A DNA stretch of 64,000 nt from Periplaneta americana (GCF_040183065.1 NC_091117.1:96994001-97058000); one strand, 5' to 3'. Positions 1 to 12,239 are shown, numbered from the stretch's first letter. Made by a program: numbers and translations. Notes: generated from the sequence alone by a model not told the origin.

Positions 1-91
1 TAAACCTCGTCAAAAAAATAAATCTTACTTGGAAGTTAAAAGTATTCTTCCTCAAACGAAAATCATAAAAAACCAAAAGAGACCTGGTAAC

Positions 92-1084
92 TTAAAATCT
101 TGTCCACATGCCATCAGCTTCTATTACAGCTCTAAGTCAATACGGCATGAATGTCACGAGATTGTGGAATAACTTCTGATCCCCGGCGAGATCTTCCCAG
201 GTGTCAACAACTTGATCCCACAATTCGTCTCGATTTCGAGGGCGTCGGTGGGCATAGGTGACTATCCTTCTCTTTTTCAATTCCGCCCATAAATTTTCGA
301 TGATATTCAAATCAGGTGACTTCGGAGGCCAATTAATGATTTCGATCTCGGGTCTCCTTTGAAACTATCTTTGAATGCTTGCGGCATAGTGCACAGGATG
401 GTTACCCTGCTGGAACAGCAATGTTCCTTCGGAAAAACGTTCTCGGACGGAAGGAAGGAAAATATTTTCCAGAATGTGCTCGTAAGTTCCCACATTAAAC
501 CGGCCATCGATGCGTTCTATAACGCCAGGTCCACCCCCAACACGATATGCTAAAGTGCCCCGATCTTTCACGTCGGTGCACATAGCGCTGATCATGTCGG
601 AGACCATCCTCACGATAGACACGGACAGGACCTTCGTAGTCACTCGAGATGGTTGTTTCTTCGGAGAAAATTACATTTCTCCAATCGAAATCCACTCGAT
701 TGGTAGCGAAGGCAAGACGGTTGACAGCTTGTGCTTCCCCCAATATTTCCATTTGCGCAGCCCTCCGGCTCCTAATACCGCGGTTCCTCAACCTGCTGAT
801 CACAGTCTGTGAAGAACCGGGAAAGTTAGATGCTGCTCTTATTTCGTTAGCAGTCCGAAAGGGGTCCAGTCGAACTGTCTCGAATAAGAGAGCATCCTCT
901 TCCAATGAAAAAATCCGCGGACGCCCAGGAATAGGGCGATTTTTGACCTCCCCTGAATTCTGGTAACGATGAACCCCCTCGCGGCTGTACTTCCAGGAAC
1001 ACCGACCAAACGGCCAGTAGATCTAGCCCCATATCCAGCCTCAACTAGAGCTATAAATCGCTGTCTCATGTCACGTCTGTTCGC
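92..1084 (-). pseudogene. Tc1-like transposase pseudogene
   Basis: Read on the minus strand, the region carries the full order of a Tc1/mariner DDE transposase. It has an N-terminal helix-turn-helix beginning MANRRDMRQRF (ATG at 1084), a second DNA-binding part, then FSEET, a YVHRRERSGH stretch, LLFQQGNHPVH, and a C-terminal PPKSPDLNIIENLW that ends at a TAA at 92-94. About 330 codons are covered, close to the usual length, but the reading frame changes at least three times and there is a TGA near the C-terminus. The first catalytic Asp position reads Glu (FSEET, where the family usually has FSDE). The second reads Gly (QQGNHP, usually QQDNHP). Only the final Glu (NIIENLW) is kept. It is an inactive relic. 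No terminal inverted repeats were found. Confidence 0.85.
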
Positions 1085-1139
1085 CATTAAGATGAGAAAT
1101 GAGGGATGACGATAATACTTTAGTGTAGACATGACTATT

Positions 1140-2790
1140 TAACGTGATATAGAATTATTGAAATAAGGGGCATCTTCCACAGTAAGAGTTCATAAATCAA
1201 CCCTAAATTAAATATTTAAATAACAGGATATAACAGGAAGTTCAATTGTTGCGAAACTAATCAAATTAAATCTAATTACATTAAGTAAACAAATCCCAAG
1301 TTATGACACCACATTGCTACAGCTAAATTGTAGGTTATTAACATAAGTAGGCTATTGAATAGGTCCGTGCTTATGCGTTGGACGACAAAACCAAACATCG
1401 AAAGTTCGAATCTTGCCGAGGAATATAACTTCTTGCTTTTTATAATGTAAAACAGACTTCTAACTACATATATATTTCTTACATTTATTAATATTTATAG
1501 CCAACATTGAATTTGTAAAGAAAAGACTTTAGAAATCTCAAATGGAATTTGTGATCTGTAGTGACATAAACATAGATTATCTCTCGGAACTTTTCCGTAA
1601 AAATAAATTAAATTCACTCCTTGAAACTGGAAACCTTAGTCGTACACTCATTTTCCCACAGCATACAAGCTGAAGTAGCACAGCCATTGATAAAAGTTTT
1701 GTACACAGAATTAGACTGACAGAACCTATTCGACAGAACCTATAATCAAAGGCTTGTCTGAACATGATAAACAAATCCTAAGTGTTTCCAATGTCACTGA
1801 ACAATTTCAAAATATTAATTTAAAAACTAAAAAAGAATCGTAAATGCTGTAGACTATCTAGTGATTATTTACATTTATGTCTACGAAATGAATCTTGGGA
1901 AAACGTATATGATACTGATACTACTGATATTAAGAGTAAATGTATAGTATTTTTCACTTAATTTCAGAATCACTTCAGTGGATGTTCTTCACTCAATGTT
2001 GTAAAAAAATTCAAAAGTAAAAATATGTAGATAACGCAGGGACTTAAAAACTATCATATATTAAAAAGAAGAATCTATATGTAAAGAGTTGCAATGTAAT
2101 GATCCTCATGTTCTTAAATACTACAAGAAGTACAGTGTAATTTATCAAAAATTATGAAAGAGGGAAATAGAATACATTTGAATAGAAAAGTACAAAATTC
2201 AGATAATGCAATTAAAGCTATTCGGAATATTATTAAAGTTAACCTTGTAGATATTCTATGAAAGAAAATATTTTTTCATTAAAACCAGTGATTATAAAGT
2301 AGAGGATCCCAAATCTATTGCAAATTCTTTTAACGTCTTATAGTATATAGTAAAGAAATATTATTGACAAATTAAACATTCAAGATTTTGCAAAAGATAC
2401 TGCAATTGGTAACTTAACAGATGCATTTAATAATTAGTATTAATATATGTAATTAGTCAATAACTGCAAAAGTGCTTTTTCGTTCAATCATAACATGAAT
2501 AAAATTGAATTCACATTAAATTAAACACTATTGCAAGCACGTAGATAAAATACTTCAAATCAACTGAAGGGGTGAGAATGAAATAATCCAAAGCCACACT
2601 TTTAACAAAAATTGTTTTTGTGCGAGTGCATTTCTTACACATATGGGAAAGCTACTAATAAAATATTGTAATAATTACTCAACAAATGACGTAGCCTAAG
2701 GTCTCTAAACCTTTATAAAAGTGTGTCTGTGTGGCTTAGGAATATTTTTTAATTTCATTTTAATTGTTAGTTTTTAATATATATGCATTT
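1140..2790. other. AT-rich intergenic sequence, nothing recognised
   Basis: No coding frame, repeat family or RNA gene could be supported here. The stretch is AT-rich with only short chance reading frames. Confidence 0.5.
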
Positions 2791-2797
2791 ACATTGA

Positions 2798-2798
<1 letters not shown>

Positions 2799-2872
<74 letters not shown>
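2799..2872. repeat. (TG)n microsatellite
   Basis: An essentially perfect run of about 37 TG dinucleotides, followed by TATAAATG. Confidence 0.97.
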
Positions 2873-2874
<2 letters not shown>

Positions 2875-2920
2875 AATGCATTCATTAGATTAACGTTTAT
2901 AATATTATAACTTGTAATTT

Positions 2921-3008
2921 TGTATTGTCTGTGATCATTAACACTTAATCTGAGGACTTTTTATTGTATTGTCTGTGATCATTAACACTTAATCTGAGGA
3001 CTTTTTAA
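2921..3008. repeat. 44-bp tandem duplication
   Basis: Two directly adjacent, near-identical copies start at 2921 and 2965 (both begin TGTATTGTCTGTGATC), giving a 44-bp period. Such perfect duplication suggests a recent replication-slippage event. Confidence 0.95.
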
Positions 3009-3059
3009 AACTATATTTCAACGTTATTTAGCTATTTCAAAGTTATTTAGACAAAAAAA

Positions 3060-3150
3060 AATAGTTGTGTAGACGAGGAATCGAACTCGTACTCTTCTAC
3101 ACAACACGCAGAAATCTTAGCGTCTGAGCTATTGAAACGACACGAAAGCT
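3060..3150 (-). repeat. tRNA-like pol III promoter relic (SINE head)
   Basis: The minus strand reads like a tRNA head: an A-box-like AATAGCTCAGACGCTAAG, followed about 40 bases later by a B-box-like GAGTTCGATTCC. It cannot be folded into a convincing complete tRNA, so a tRNA-derived SINE head is the better reading. Confidence 0.45.
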
Positions 3151-3430
3151 TTCCTTTCTGTGCGAAGTGTCAATCTAGTCATGAAGGTCCATTGTCGATT
3201 TAACTACACGATTTATGTATATATTTATCTTTTATTTACGCAATATTATCATATTTTTTGCACTTTTTGAAGTGAATTTCGGAACGATGCTAGCAACAAA
3301 CCAAATAGCCTGAATTTAAGTAACTCAATATTCGTTATCTTGTGTATCAGTGCTCTGGTCTCTGATCATGCGCAGTGTCTTACATCTGAGACTTAGGAAT
3401 ATTCAATCGTCTCATCCTTTTCTAGGGAAA

Positions 3431-4583
3431 CTGTACATCAGTTATTCATAGATTTCAAAAAGGCATATGACTCGGTTAAGAGAGAAGTATTATATAATAA
3501 TTTTATTCAATTTGGTATTTCCAAGATATTAGTTCGATTAATTAAAAAGTATCTCATTGAAACGTACAGCAGAGTCCGTATAGGTCAGTTTCTGTCAGAT
3601 GGGTTTCCATTACACTGTGGGCTAGAGCAAGCAGCTGCACTATCACTTTGCTTTTTAACTTCGCTCTAGAATATGCCATTAGGAAAGTTCAGGATAACAG
3701 GCAGGGTTTGGAATTGAACGGGTTACATCAGCTTCTTGTCTATGCAGATGACGCGAATGTGTCAGGAGAAAATCCACAAACGATTAGGGAAAACACAGAA
3801 ATTTTACTTGGCGCAAGTAAAGCGATAGGTTTGGAAGTAAATCTCGAAAAGATAAAGTATATGATTATGTCTCGTGTCCACAATATTGTAAGAAATATAT
3901 ATACATAAAAATTGGAGATTTATCCTTCGAATACGTGGACAAATTCAAATATTTTGGAGCAACAGTAACAAATATAAATGACATTCGGAAGGAAATTAAA
4001 CGCAGAATAAGTATGGGAAATGCCTGTTATTATTCGGTCGAGAAACTTTTGTCATCTAGTCTACTGTCAAAAAATCTGAAAGTTAGAATTTATAAAACAG
4101 TTATATTATCGGTTGTTCTGTATGATTGTGAAACTTGGACTCTCACTTTGAGAGAAGAACAAAGATTAAGGGTGTTTGAGAATAAGGAGCTTAGGAAAAT
4201 ATTTGGGGCTAAGAGGAATGAAGTTACAGGAGAATTGAAAAAGTTACACAACGCACAACTGCGCGCATTGCATTCTTCATCTGACATAACTAGAAACATT
4301 AAATCCATATGTTTGAGATGGGCAGGGCATGTAGCATGTATGGGCGAATCCAGAAATGCATATAGAGTGTTAGTTGGGAGGCCAGAGAGAAAGAGACCTT
4401 TGGAGAGGCCGAGACATAGATGGAAGGATAATATTAAAATGGATTTGAGGGAGGTGGGATATGATTGTAGACACTGGATTATTCTTCCTCAGGATAGAGA
4501 CCGATGGCTGGCTTATGTGAGAGCAGCAATGAATCTCCTGGTTCCTTAAAAGCCATAAGTAAGTAAGTAAGCAAGTAAGTAAT
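3431..4583 (+). mobile_element. RTE-like LINE, 5'-truncated copy A
   Basis: A 5'-truncated non-LTR retrotransposon. It begins inside the reverse transcriptase at the [14 protein letters not shown] motif and keeps the catalytic YADD (reading [12 protein letters not shown]). It runs through the conserved C-terminal segments [19 protein letters not shown] and GRPERKRPLERPRHRW, and ends at a TAA followed by a (TAAG)n tail at about 4556-4583. Frameshifts near 3640 and 3905 split the protein into pieces (3648-3908 and 3935-4549 are the open parts). The short tetranucleotide tail instead of poly(A) is typical of RTE-clade elements, so I call it RTE-like; the clade is inferred. The endonuclease domain is absent. 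Confidence 0.9.
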
Positions 4584-5271
4584 ATACAAGTAACATTTTG
4601 TTAGTTACTCAGAATCGTTTATATATAACATCTTCTGCTGTGAAATAATTGTATAGCATTTATTAGAAATGTGTCAACGAAAGTATAAAGAGTTATTTGC
4701 ATCTCGAATTCATCATATTAATTTTGTCCACCCTTGCCTTTTGGTCGCTGCTATATGTATAGCATAATATAAGTACTGTTGCCAGATAGCACGTGAAAGA
4801 ATCGAAGGTCGTTCGCGCGCTATTTCTCATATATCCCTGAAAGAAGTTATCTCTCCGCATTTGAATGCGGTAAGCCTGTACAAAACAATCATGCCAAACT
4901 ACTATAAATGTTCATAAACATTTTGAACAGAGAGAAGAATGCCAAGATTCACTACAAAATAGTCTACTACTGCTGCTACACATAGGCTACAATAAACCGA
5001 TGTTAACATTGAAAATAATTGTTTCTTCAATGGAAAATTATTCCAGTCCTCCAAGAGAAGGAATTTTTGGATACGAATCGGTTAATTTAGCCGTGACATA
5101 CCACGAAAGATTGTAAACGAACGTTACGCAAGTCAAACCGTACCTGCTTCAGACAATCCTCAGCGATGACAGCTGCAAAACCGCAAGTACTGAATACGTG
5201 TTCCCATACCACAGAAATAATCGGATGAAAACTGCTTTTAATATGTATGTTTTATTTATTTACACTGCAAG

Positions 5272-5510
5272 GTCCACACCTGTGGAGTAACGGTTAGCGC
5301 GTCTAGCCGCGAAACCAGGTGGCCCGGGTTCGTTACCTGGTTGAGGTTTTTTTCCGGGGTTTTCCCTCAACCCAATACGAGCAAATGCTGGGTAACTTTC
5401 GGTGTTGGACCCCGGACTCATTTCATCGGCATTATCATTCATCTCATTCAGACGCTAAATAACCTAAGCTCTTGATAAAGCGTCGTAAAATAACCTACTA
5501 AAAAAACATA
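5272..5510 (+). mobile_element. tRNA-derived SINE, copy 1, with 11-bp target duplication
   Basis: A 239-bp element begins GTCCACACCTGTGGAGTAAC with a tRNA-like head (A-box-like GTTAGCGCGTC). Its body contains TTTTTTTCCGGGGTTTTCCC and ends with the ACGCTAAATAACC and CGTCGTAAAATAACC segments. It is flanked by the direct repeat TACACTGCAAG at 5261-5271 and 5511-5521. The B-box region is deleted here: CCCGGGTTCG joins directly to TTACCTGG, whereas the copy at 7694 keeps the intervening bases. The clean duplication implies fairly recent LINE-assisted insertion. Confidence 0.93.
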
Positions 5511-5521
5511 TACACTGCAAG

Positions 5522-5960
5522 TGGGCAAGTACCCGGTGGCAGTGGTATACACAATATAAACAACACACAATAAAATTACAATACACAATACAGTTATATT
5601 CACAATACAATAAGAATACACAATACAATTTAACACAATAATTACAATTAATAATAAAACATAAAATAACCTAACTTTACAATACAACCTACATATGTAT
5701 AGGCCCTACATAAGTTTCAATAGTCTTTCACTTTAGTCTCATCTCACTCACTGTAGTGGCACTATGACGCATTTCACTGACACTATAGAACACATTTCAT
5801 TGATGCTATAAATTATCACTGATCGGAACTATTCACTGCACTGTAAAACCGTAACTTCACCGACTCACCTCGCTTCACTGATACAACAGTTCAAATAAGA
5901 CAAATAATTACACCCTTATGCATACCGGTACACGTATAACTATTCAAATATTTGTCAAAT
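5522..5960. other. Cryptically simple CAATA-rich sequence
   Basis: From about 5545 to 5690 the sequence is a degenerate series of ACACAATA/ACAATACA motifs. It is followed by a CACTGA-rich stretch to about 5880. No gene is supported. Confidence 0.5.
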
Positions 5961-6003
5961 GGATGAACGGATATTGCAATATTTTTAAGAGCCCCCCCCT
6001 CAG

Positions 6004-6180
6004 CCCTCCACTGTGGAGTAAGAGTTAGCGCGTCTGACCGTTAAACGAGCGGGCCCGAGTTCAAATCTCCGTTGGGACAAGTTATGTGATTGGGGTTTTT
6101 TCCGAGGTTCTCCCTCAACCAACTGAAGCATAATTTCTGGTTAACTTTCGGCGTTGGAGCTCTCATTACGCCATCATTAA
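6004..6180 (+). mobile_element. Diverged tRNA-derived SINE, copy 2
   Basis: It has the same head as copy 1 (TGTGGAGTAAGAGTTAGCGCGTC) split by substitutions, a B-box-like GAGTTCAAATCTCC, and the body motifs GTTTTTTCCGAGGTTCTCCC and GGTTAACTTTCGGCGTTGGA. The far 3' part is missing or unrecognisable. Divergence suggests an older insertion. Confidence 0.75.
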
Positions 6181-6216
6181 TACTTAAGTAATCGTTTCTA
6201 ACTTTGTAATATTAAT

Positions 6217-6778
6217 AGTCGCGCGGGGTGTTGCTGACACCCAAAATATAAGTAATGGGTTCTTATGGGCAATTTCTTTAGTCAGCAATTAAAATATGGC
6301 TCTTTTTTTATTTCTACGACTATATGAAATACTTTAATACCTATCACAACGCTATAATTCACGTACAATAGGCCTAATGGTAATATTTCAATATTGGTTC
6401 ACATGTAATATTCGAACATCTATTCACTCCTAATCATAATTTATTTTTTGCCTTCCTTTCCAGACCACTTTCTTGATTTTTCTGTGCTCACAGTCACTAC
6501 TTAACATCCATTGTTATTATTTGTTATAGGCCTACAAGTATGGGTATGGTCAGTTTAGCTACTGTCACTATTTACAATAGGAGCATTGTTGCAACACTTC
6601 GTCACCCACACCACTTAAATCATTATTATCTAGAGTAAGCGAATTCCGATTTCAAACATGTTTACAGTTATTGTTGCCTTACCAATTCTAAGAAAGGTAC
6701 TGAAAATTTCAGAAGTATAGACTTACTCGATATGTAGTTAACAGCTTTGTATATAATATGACAACACCCCGCGCGACT
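6217..6778. mobile_element. Non-autonomous element with 17-bp GC-rich inverted ends
   Basis: A perfect inverted repeat, AGTCGCGCGGGGTGTTG at 6217-6233 and its complement at 6762-6778, bounds about 560 bp of AT-rich non-coding sequence. The CpG-rich ends stand out from the surroundings. No target duplication is obvious, so the superfamily is undetermined. Confidence 0.6.
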
Positions 6779-6800
6779 GCTTAAGGATTAATTCACATAT

Positions 6801-6823
6801 CATCATCATCATCATCATCATCC
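6801..6823. repeat. (ATC)n microsatellite
   Basis: A short perfect CAT/ATC trinucleotide run. Confidence 0.95.
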
Positions 6824-7174
6824 ATACCATAGTTCGGGTTAAGTTCACGGTGAGATGTGCTGTACTTATACAAGAGCACGGCTGTTCGGCTACCCAATCA
6901 TTCACAGTGCAGACTGGTAAGCACGATAAGTCTCAGGCCGTAGTGCAAGCCTTCGGGTCCCTCCTCCATTCAAAAGAAAAAAAATAACTCTTTTATACAC
7001 CAAGAAGGCGATTGGGGGCATGGAGGTAGAGCTCCAAGCTTGTGTGACCTCGGCACTAGAATAGGATAGTGTGGAAGGCACTACTCTTCGACCGCCTTTT
7101 GCTCACAGGAAAGAAGCGGTTCACAATTTGATAGAAAACTGAATGGACCCCGGGGGCTGTTCTGGTAGTTTTGG

Positions 7175-7275
7175 TAAAGATAAAAATTCTGCTATTATTC
7201 AGAACTGAACCCGGAACCTTTCAGTCCGTAGCCAGTTATTCTATTAACTACTAAATCACCCGGTCGTCCGTCCTC
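7175..7275 (-). repeat. tRNA-like SINE head relic
   Basis: The minus strand reads GACCGGGTGATTTAGTAGTTAATAG, then TTCCGGGTTCAGTTCTG, resembling A and B boxes of a tRNA-derived SINE. The sequence between about 6825 and 7130 looks like part of a longer dispersed repeat that I cannot name. Confidence 0.4.
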
Positions 7276-7693
7276 AATTTTAATAACAAAATATGGCATA
7301 ATCATTAAAGGTAGGAATTTATATCATAATATGAGGATATTAGATTAGTTGCGCTTAGACTGTCGTTACGTCATGAATGACGTGAAGCCTGAGGTATGGC
7401 CAGGTTACAACTGAAATGTGTTGTGTATCGCAGCAATTGAATGGGGATATGTTTCTAGTGTGTAGGGTTCAGAGTTGTGCTTTGGCAATTGGTTTGTTTA
7501 CATTGCATTGCGATTCATTGATTGGTTAATCTCATAAAGCTACAACCTCACCCTGCTTACAATACTGCAGAGTTCCCCAACAGGTACCCATGCACCTGCA
7601 CCTGCTACGCTCACTCTCTTTCAACAACGAACACTCTATGCATATCTAACCTAGTAGTCTCTGTGCTTAAATTCCTATTTTTAATAATCAGGC

Positions 7694-7937
7694 GTCCACA
7701 CCTGTGGAGTAACGGTGAGCGCGTCTGGCTGCGAAACCAGGTGGCCCGGGTTCGAATCCCGGTTGGGGCAAGTTACCTGGTTGAGGTTTTTTCCTCAACC
7801 CAATACGAGCAAATGCTGGGTAACTTTCGGTGCTGGACCCCGGACTCATCTCACCGGCATTATCACCTTCATATCATTCAGACGCTAAATAACCTAGATG
7901 TTGATACAGCGTCGTAAAATAACCCAATAAAAAATAA
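7694..7937 (+). mobile_element. tRNA-derived SINE, copy 3, with 12-bp target duplication
   Basis: The best-preserved SINE copy here (244 bp). It starts GTCCACACCTGTGGAGTAAC and has an A-box-like GTGAGCGCGTCTGG and a B-box GGTTCGAATCCC. The body contains GAGCAAATGCTGGGTAAC and GTGCTGGACCCCGGACTC, and it ends in an A-rich tail. The direct repeat TAATAATCAGGC lies at 7682-7693 and 7938-7949. The open frame over it (7522-7917) is a by-product of the SINE, not a gene. Confidence 0.95.
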
Positions 7938-8130
7938 TAATAATCAGGCTTAGGATCAGAGACAACTTAAGAATGAAGTGAAGTTACAGTGTAACGGAGT
8001 AGGTTGCAAATGGAGTGAGGTGGCACGTTGAGTTCTGTTTACCTGTGCGTTAGTGTACAATCCGGTTCGTGATCAGAGGTACAGTATTCTTCCGTCTCTC
8101 CCTACGGAACGAACTCAGGCCATCACAGTG

Positions 8131-8254
8131 TTGGACCCCGGACTCATTTCACCGGCATTATCACCTTCACCTCATTCAGACGCTATATAACCTAAGATGT
8201 TGATAAAGCGTCGTAAAATAACCTACTAAAATAAAAAAATAAAAAATAAAAAAA
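8131..8254 (+). mobile_element. 5'-truncated SINE, copy 4, with 12-bp target duplication
   Basis: Only the 3' half of the SINE is present, starting TTGGACCCCGGACTC and ending in an A-rich tail. It is exactly bounded by GCCATCACAGTG at 8119-8130 and 8255-8266. A true 5'-truncated insertion of a SINE with its own target duplication is the signature of LINE-type target-primed reverse transcription. Confidence 0.93.
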
Positions 8255-8266
8255 GCCATCACAGTG

Positions 8267-10360
8267 AATTTTCAATTCATAGTGAACAGTTCTTTCGAAG
8301 TATGTACTGTACATGGCTGTTCATTGTAATGCTAACGCCTTCAACGTCGCCGAGGAACATGAAAACTGTATGTATCCTACTTCATTTTTCATCGTCACTA
8401 GAATGTACTGTTAACAGCAGAATATAACCCAGCACATTGACGACGTTGTTTAAATTCACAATAGGCCTATGTCTGTTTCTATGTTCAAGGAACTCTATAC
8501 TGAAGTTGTGCGTACATTGGTTGCTAAACTGTCCCGGATCCTAAGCCTGTCAATAATCATGCAATATTGTCTAGTTGTCGATTCTTACCATCTTCGCTCG
8601 AATCTGCTGATACAGACTTTGACCAGGTAGCTGAGAGAAGAAAAAGGACGAGAGCCCAAGGTGATCCTCTGGCCAGTGACGTCATTGGCTGTGAAATTAT
8701 GTGAAATCCCTTTAAGGTGCTCCTGTTGACTAACAGATGAAAGCATAGATCCCGCGTTAAATAGCAAAATGACCCGCAGCTCTCCCTCTGTAATCAAGTC
8801 TAGACTAGTATTACCACCACCACAAACTCTGTCGAGATTTCCCAAGTTACCGTCTGATAAGGCAATGACATTAGTCGGAACACCATTGTGTAATGATGAG
8901 AACTCAAATATATAATTTAATCGGAGGATATTCTATTTGTCTTCTTGTTACACCAGCATCTGTACATAACGAAATAAACTGAGTCTTCTAATCTATTGAG
9001 GCGTTTTTGTAACACACTCACCAACTGAACTGTTAACTGACAGTAAAGTTCCCTTGTGAAGTAAAGGTACGTGAGGAATGCGCTGTTTGTTAAAAGCATT
9101 GCGTACGTTATTAGAAGAAACATGATCAACTTAATGTTACGCAACATCAGTTGTCACAATCTGTCCATCCGCATGCACAGAACGTCTCAATAAAACACAC
9201 ACAGTTTCTAACACAATCCATACATCTCCTGTACATCAGCGGTGACCAAAACGCGAACGGCAGTGATTACACGCGAGAGAGAGTCTAAGAAGTAAGGAGA
9301 TGGGGGAGAGGTACAGGGCATGAAAACTACAACCAGTGGTTGTTCGTGCACTAACATTGAATTCATCAATCCCACGAATAAAAATAGCAAGCTTTGCTGT
9401 ATCAGTAATGTCACTGGCTACAATATGTAAACGAAATGACAAACATACTGACACACCGCACATCGCAGCGAAATTTGTAACGACACGTGTAGCCACCCAG
9501 TGTCACTACGTCTGGTCACCCAACAGCAGTATTTGTCGCAGAAGAAATGGACCAGGACCCATTCGAGTTGCGACACGACCTTAACGGAATTTATAATTCC
9601 AGCTATATTTGTCGCAGAAAACCTGCAACAAATGTAGCCCGTGTGGCCATATTATTTTCTTAACCTTACTCCTGTTTTTTGTTACTTCACTAGAAGGAAA
9701 AGTAAATATCGCCACTAAGTTCCCTTCTCGTAATTTAATTTGCAGCCAGGTACACAACACCTTGGCATTTTATTTAGGCCTAATGTATTCAAAAACAAAA
9801 CTAGTGACATTGATGAGTGCAGTGAAATTTGTCTCTCGAATTATCTATACGATATCACAATTTGTACCACCCCGCTTATCTTATAGTGTTAGAATATCTT
9901 TTGTTTGTCAAAAACTTTATGAGACACTGAAACTGTAACATACCCTAAGATTCACCTTTCAGTTTCCCCCTCACCCGAAATTTAATAATATGAGAAACGT
10001 GATCTATAAAAGTTAAGAGAACGTAAACTTTGTTTTCTATTTGGTAAAATGTACAATGGGAGAAAGGCATTCTCAAATTTGAAAGAAACCCCGTTTTTTA
10101 ATGGTTGAAATTCTCAGTATGTATATGTAGTCATAACAACAGAATCATCTTGTGTTTATGAGGGAGTGAAGTAGAGAGAGAGATTGACTTTTAGATGGGA
10201 AATTATTATGACAGATTTATAATAATACCATGATAATACGGTGAAAATAAATATGACATGTTTTGTTACTAACAATACCGTGGCAATAAATATTGCTTCG
10301 CTTATGTATAGTCCAGCTTAAGTTGCCCCATGTTTTAACTTTCTTAAAAATATCTTTCTT
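8267..10360. other. Intergenic sequence, no supported gene
   Basis: Several short reading frames occur (for example 9236-9496 minus and 9609-9938 plus), but none shows a recognisable domain, splice context or family resemblance. I treat the whole interval as non-coding. Confidence 0.4.
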
Positions 10361-10366
10361 TAAAAG

Positions 10367-10980
10367 TACATACATTTTTCTTATTTCAATTTCGACCTAA
10401 AGAATTCTTCAATAATAAAATGTATACAAAAGCGTTCTAGCAAACTCTTCACAGCGATTTTGTTTGGTAAAAACGTACAATTCTTTTTCAGGACAGACTT
10501 CACAAATCAGTATTGTTTATAAATATTATTGTGTTATAAATACATTTCCACTTTGAGTTGTATTTTGGGATATAAGGGTCAAGTTTAAATTGCCGCAACT
10601 TCAAATAAGCATTCTGCAAAACCAAGAAAAAGAGAACTTTTATAATAGATGTATTTACGTATACTCTTTTCAAAATGTCATTCTTTGAGAGTACACATTT
10701 TTTCTTTCTTTCATTTTCGACCAAAGGTATCTTTCAATAATAAAATATATACAATAGCGTTCTTTGAGAGGTACATATTTCTTCTTTCATTTTCGATCAA
10801 AGGTATCCTTCAGTAATAAAATCTATACAATAGCGTTCCAGTAAACCCTTCACAGCGACTTCATTTGGTAAAAAAACACAATTATTTCACAAGACAGATC
10901 TCTCAAATATATTACAAACACATTTCTTCTTTGAGTTGTGTTTTAGGGAATAAGGATCATGTTTAAAACTTCTTTTTACT
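10367..10980. repeat. Local direct repeats, three related units
   Basis: Related units begin at 10367, 10691 and 10771, each starting GTACA followed by a T-rich run and TTCAATTTCGAC or TTCATTTTCGA. The first and third extend together over about 200 bp (shared CAGCGA...TTTGGTAAAAA and TTTGAGTTGT segments). The second and third form an 80-bp tandem pair. No coding potential. Confidence 0.75.
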
Positions 10981-11692
10981 TAATGTTGAGATGCTTTAGA
11001 AATTCATGAATTGACAAGGGAAAAGCATGTCTAATCTGTTGTAAACCCCCATGACCCTTCTACAGAGCCACGAGAAATTAGGTCTTTATAATCAGCAAAC
11101 CCTTCATCCACACCGTACCTTCGATTGTTACTGACGAACAATATTGCCTGTTGAAAAACCGACACAGGAATAAAAGTTTCCTTTATGGCATTGCTATAAA
11201 TTTTCTTCTCATGCGCATTACCATTGTGTGTGACCGTAATAATGTACAATCCTAAGGATGATATATCATAAAAATGGATGTAGGATTAAGGAGAGAGGAG
11301 GTGAAGGTGTAATGTTGAGTGCTGCAAATCGCAAAAGAGCTAGGCTACAAATGTCGCTAGTGTGGCATGTCTTGTGGCCACACGTAGCGACATTTAACGT
11401 AGAAACTGAGCAGTATTTGTAGCGCCTTGTGGACACCCATTTTGCGACAATTACGGCAGCTACATTATTACTGTTTCTAATATCGGAAACGCCTGACTCA
11501 GATAAACCACACACTCCACTATTTTCGGCCATTTTCGGTACCTACTGTTCGCAACATTATTACACTCTGATGTATCTGGACTCGAACTGGAACAAGCTGG
11601 CTGTGTTTGTTTTTCAAATGGCACATCTTTTTTTAACTTTCTCACAATTTCCTCTCTTTTATTGCCTTGTCTTTAGCGAGTTTCCGGTATTC

Positions 11693-11948
11693 TTGTTTAG
11701 TCAACTGTCCGAAGACACGTCTGGACCCCACAAGTGACACCATCAAGGCATCACTCATAAAGCAACTAGGCCAGGAGATAATGGGATAGGGTGACCAGTT
11801 CCTTTCCCCCTCCATTGCATACATCGCTGACTAGCTACATATTACACTAATCAGATTTCAGATGCAGTTCTTCCTCTGACACATATCGTCAAGTGAGATA
11901 TACTTTCTGATAATAGATTTACATATCAGCCAGAATCTCAATCAGAGG
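11693..11948 (+). repeat. Dispersed repeat, copy 1 (second copy at 61.5 kb)
   Basis: About 256 bp, TTGTTTAGTCAACTGTCC to CTCAATCAGAGG, is repeated in opposite orientation at 61542-61809, with conserved blocks such as GTGACCAGTTCCTTTCCCCC and TGACACATATCGTCAAGTGA. It lacks transposase sequence, inverted ends or a tail. I recall this as a common repeat of P. americana, but that is memory only. Confidence 0.8.
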
Positions 11949-12239
11949 TGTTTCCGGTATTGCGAACCACTTAGCTTTTCCCGACTATCACTCATTATAA
12001 CGAATATTAAAATATAAATCACCTAGGTACAGGACAACTGCACTCTTTACCGTTTAAAATTAAACTTAATTGCCAAGCGTCCGACTGTTACAATGGCTGG
12101 CCCACCAAAAAATTTTGCGAATATTTTAGTTTTTTAGGGAAAACACTCAACATTAAAAATAAACCATGGATCCAGAGCAATAATTATAATCGATAGAATT
12201 AAGATAAGTAGTAAAAATGCGTTCATTTCATTTCTTCAA

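Noticed and set aside
1577..1774. 65-codon minus-strand frame
   Set aside because: No motif, family or context support.
9609..9938. 109-codon plus-strand frame with a hydrophobic N-terminus
   Set aside because: No family resemblance, splice context or upstream signal; such lengths arise by chance in AT-rich DNA of this size.
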